Assembly (NCBI RefSeq): GCF_041008525.1
Contig: NZ_JBFLUG010000002.1
Span: 1-64,000 of the forward strand
Length of the DNA: 64,000 nt
Direction of reading: 5' to 3'
DNA from: Parafrankia sp041008525
GTDB lineage: Bacteria > Actinomycetota > Actinomycetes > Frankiales > Frankiaceae
Each line of letters starts with the position of its first letter. The stretch's first letter is position 1. The position numbers and the translations under genes are program-made. Positions 62,071 to 64,000 of this stretch are shown piece after piece. The notes beneath the pieces were generated by a model that had not been told where the DNA came from, searched no databases, and saw only the letters and a list, made by a program, of their open reading frames with translations.

Positions 62071-62895
62071 GTGGCGAGAAACTCCGGTCGGTCGGGTGAT
62101 CCGCCGCCGCCCCCCGAGGCACTGCCCGTTCCCGCGGTCGACGCGCACTGCCACCTCGACCTGATGGACACGCCGGTCGCGGAGGCCATCGCCGCCGCCC
62201 GGGCGGTCGGCATCACCCGGATGATCACGGTCGGCGTCGACCTGGCGACGAGCCGCTGGCAGGCCGGCGTCGCCGCGGAGCACCCCGAGGTGCGCGCCGC
62301 GGTCGCCATCCACCCGAACGAGGCCGCCCGCGGGGTGCCGGAGGAGACCTTCGAGGCGATCGCCGCACTCGCCCGCACGGCCGGGGTCGTGGCCGTCGGG
62401 GAGACCGGTCTGGACTACTACCGCACCGCGCCGGAGCAGCACGCCGTCCAGCAGGAGAGCTTCCGCCGGCACATCGCGATCGCCAAGGAGGCCGGCCGCG
62501 CCCTGATGATCCACGACCGGGAGGCGCACGACGACACGCTGCGCATCCTGGCCGAGGAGGGGGCGCCCGAGCGCGTCGTCTTCCACGCCTTCTCCGGCGA
62601 CGCGGCGATGGCCAAGCTCTGCGCCGACGCCGGGTACGTCATGTCCTTCGCCGGCAACGTCACCTTCAAGAACGCCGAGACGCTGCGGGAGGCCGCCGCG
62701 GCGGCACCCGCCGACCTCCTGCTGGTCGAGACGGACGCGCCCTACCTCACCCCGGTCCCGTGGCGCGGGCGACCGGGCGGGCCGTACCTGATCCCGCTGA
62801 CCCTGCGGGTTCTCGCGCAGACCCGCGGCGTGGCCGTCGACGAGCTCGCCGCCCAGGTGACCGCCAACGCGGAACGGACCTTCGGGCCCTGGTAG
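62071..62895 (+). CDS. tatD: TatD-family metal-dependent DNase
   Basis: 274 residues from GTG with GAGGAG at 62058-62063. AVDAHCHLDLMDTPVAEAIA carries the HxH metal pair; AIHPNEAARGVPEETFEAI, GVVAVGETGLDYYRTAPEQH, MIHDREAHDDTLRIL, FHAFSGDAAMAKLC and LLVETDAPYLTPVPWRGRPG complete the TIM-barrel metal sites. A 3'-5' DNase and D-aminoacyl-tRNA-related quality role are known for the family. Rightmost edge of the glycan island; followed by rsmA. Confidence 0.94.
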   Translation: MARNSGRSGDPPPPPEALPVPAVDAHCHLDLMDTPVAEAIAAARAVGITRMITVGVDLATSRWQAGVAAEHPEVRAAVAIHPNEAARGVPEETFEAIAALARTAGVVAVGETGLDYYRTAPEQHAVQQESFRRHIAIAKEAGRALMIHDREAHDDTLRILAEEGAPERVVFHAFSGDAAMAKLCADAGYVMSFAGNVTFKNAETLREAAAAAPADLLLVETDAPYLTPVPWRGRPGGPYLIPLTLRVLAQTRGVAVDELAAQVTANAERTFGPW

Positions 62896-63788
62896 ACACC
62901 GACGCGCTGCTCTCGCCGGCCGACATCCGCGAGCTCGCCCACGCGCTGGACCTGCGGCCGACGAAACGGCGCGGCCAGAACTTCCTGGTCGACCCGAACA
63001 CCGTCCGCCGGCTTGTCCGGCTGGCCGCGATCGGCCCGGACGACGTCGCGCTCGAGGTCGGCCCCGGGCTGGGTTCGCTGACCCTCGGGCTGGTCGCCGA
63101 GGCGGCCGCGGTCGTCGCGGTCGAGGTGGACCCGCCGCTCGCCGCCGCCCTCCCGCTGACCGCCGCCGCCCGGCTGCCCGAGGCGGTGGCGCGGCGGCTA
63201 CACGTCGTCGAAGCCGACGGGCTGCGGGTGGGGCCCGCCGACCTGCCGGCCGAGGTTGCCGCCCCGACCGTGCTGGCGGCGAACCTGCCGTACAACGTCG
63301 CCGTCCCGCTGCTGCTGGGGCTGCTGGAGCGGTTTCCGACCGTGCGTCGCGGCCTGGTGATGGTGCAGGCCGAGGTGGCCGACCGGCTCACCTCGCCGCC
63401 GGGCGGGCGGATCTACGGCGTGCCAAGCGTCAAACTGGCCTGGTACGCCCACGCGCGCCCGGCCGGTGCGGTGCCCCGCCCGGTGTTCTGGCCGCAGCCC
63501 AACGTCGACTCCGGCCTCGTCGCGTTCGAACGCCGGGCCGACCCGCCCGCCGACCCGGACCTGCGCGCGGAGGTCTTCGCGGCGGTCGACGCGGCCTTCG
63601 CCCAGCGGCGCAAGACCCTGCGGACGGCGCTCGCCTCCTGGGCGGGCTCACCGGCGGCGGCCGAGCGGCTTGCCCGGGCCGCGGACGTCGACCCGGGCGC
63701 CCGCGGCGAGACCCTCGACGTTTACGCGTTCGCCCGCCTCGCCCGTGAGGCCCGCCTCGCCCGTGAGGGCGGCTCTGCCGCCGACTAG
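62760..63788 (+). CDS. rsmA: 16S rRNA dimethyladenosine transferase RsmA (KsgA)
   Basis: Dimethylates A1518/A1519 of 16S rRNA. LRPTKRRGQNFLVDPNTVRR, ALEVGPGLGSLTLGL (SAM site) and VLAANLPYNVAVPLLLGLLE (NLPY catalytic motif) are unmistakable. The domain begins near residue 47 (LLSPADIRELAHAL). No ATG, GTG or TTG is in frame between GTG 62760 and the domain; the GTG start means a 136-base overlap with tatD and an Arg-rich 40-residue extension, whereas a CTG at 62888 would give a normal-length protein. The stop overlaps the opposite-strand trpS stop. Confidence 0.93.
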   Translation: MARATGRAVPDPADPAGSRADPRRGRRRARRPGDRQRGTDLRALVDTDALLSPADIRELAHALDLRPTKRRGQNFLVDPNTVRRLVRLAAIGPDDVALEVGPGLGSLTLGLVAEAAAVVAVEVDPPLAAALPLTAAARLPEAVARRLHVVEADGLRVGPADLPAEVAAPTVLAANLPYNVAVPLLLGLLERFPTVRRGLVMVQAEVADRLTSPPGGRIYGVPSVKLAWYAHARPAGAVPRPVFWPQPNVDSGLVAFERRADPPADPDLRAEVFAAVDAAFAQRRKTLRTALASWAGSPAAAERLARAADVDPGARGETLDVYAFARLAREARLAREGGSAAD

Positions 63789-64000
63789 AGGTCGACGCCG
63801 ATGGCGCGGCGGGCGCCGGCGAGCACCGGGCGGGCACGGTCGCGGGCCTTCTCCGCGCCGGCGGCCAGGATCGTGTCCAGCTCACTGCCGGGGGCGACGA
63901 GCTCCTCGTAGCGATCCCGCAGCGGGGTGAGCCAGGTGTCCAGCGTCTCGAACAGGGCGTTCTTCAGCTCGCCCCAGCCAGTGCCGCCCTGCTCGAGACG
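63785..64000 (-). CDS. trpS: Tryptophanyl-tRNA synthetase, C-terminal part (runs off the window)
   Basis: The last 71 residues of a class Ib synthetase, continuing beyond position 64000. TGWGELKNALFETLDTWLTP, LRDRYEELVAPGSELDTILA and ARPVLAGARRAIGVDL match the TrpRS C-terminal helices (family pattern GxGEFKK..LxPIRERYxEL and a final REAxGL). The stop is CTA at 63785-63787 on the plus strand, sharing two bases with the rsmA stop. The ATP and tryptophan sites lie outside the window. Confidence 0.82.
   Translation of the reverse strand, partial: RLEQGGTGWGELKNALFETLDTWLTPLRDRYEELVAPGSELDTILAAGAEKARDRARPVLAGARRAIGVDL

Noticed and set aside
1..64000. tRNA, rRNA or riboswitch genes
   Set aside because: I found no cloverleaf-like sequence, rRNA segment or recognisable riboswitch core by reading; a covariance-model search was not possible.

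Overview
The window is very GC-rich, densely coded DNA with many GTG starts and ATGA-type gene overlaps. The gene families (WS/DGAT acyltransferase, Ser/Thr-kinase-like membrane protein, FHA protein, actinobacterial PMT mannosyltransferase divergent from rsmI, DUF4082 proteins) point to a filamentous actinomycete. Frankia or a close relative is my best guess. This rests on family recognition only; no database was searched.

Layout. 1-7.5 kb: WS/DGAT-like acyltransferase, PHB-depolymerase-like lipoprotein esterase, SLOG-like protein, a degenerate membrane pseudokinase, and a TetR regulator divergent from a 14-TM MFS exporter with palindromic operators between them. 7.6-13.2 kb: YceI-like protein, a complete IS200/IS605 element (tnpA plus tnpB), a SulP-STAS anion transporter and a DUF305 protein. 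13.2-21.3 kb: FHA/zinc-ribbon protein, FAD-type oxidoreductase with a small membrane protein, GH15 glucoamylase/trehalase-like enzyme and two unrecognised proteins. 21.7-24.4 kb: PMT protein mannosyltransferase divergent from rsmI.

24.6-61.9 kb is an accessory glycan island. It lies between rsmI and tatD-rsmA, which stand close together in mycobacteria. It holds rfbC and rfbA; an operon of GT4, methyltransferase, a lone OpuAC-like binding protein and a PglD-like acyltransferase; a GT2-GT4 fusion overlapping an AsnB-type amidotransferase; two Wzz-like proteins, an O-antigen polymerase/ligase and a hexapeptide acetyltransferase; a GT overlapping a DUF4082/beta-helix protein; a 1653-residue secreted DMFase-like/DUF4082x4 protein; another GT4; and a six-gene operon resembling the WbpB/WbpE/WbpD (WlbA/C/B) pathway for 2,3-diacetamido uronic acid sugars ending in a Wzx-type flippase. 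MFS, beta-propeller, paired DUF218 and signal-less binding-protein genes close the island. Inferred role: assembly, export and tailoring of a surface polysaccharide containing amino-uronic, possibly amidated, sugars, by a Wzx/Wzy-like route.

62-64 kb returns to housekeeping genes: tatD, rsmA and the 3' end of trpS on the opposite strand.

Main points of interest: degenerate 14-18 bp tandem arrays in all three divergent promoter regions of the island; a flippase whose cytoplasmic N-terminus repeats a D-x-E/D-R-T motif that looks like a phosphothreonine/FHA ligand; an IS605 insertion exactly at the sulP stop codon, which can be reconstructed to the base; and a binding-protein gene translationally coupled to glycosyltransferase genes with no transporter.
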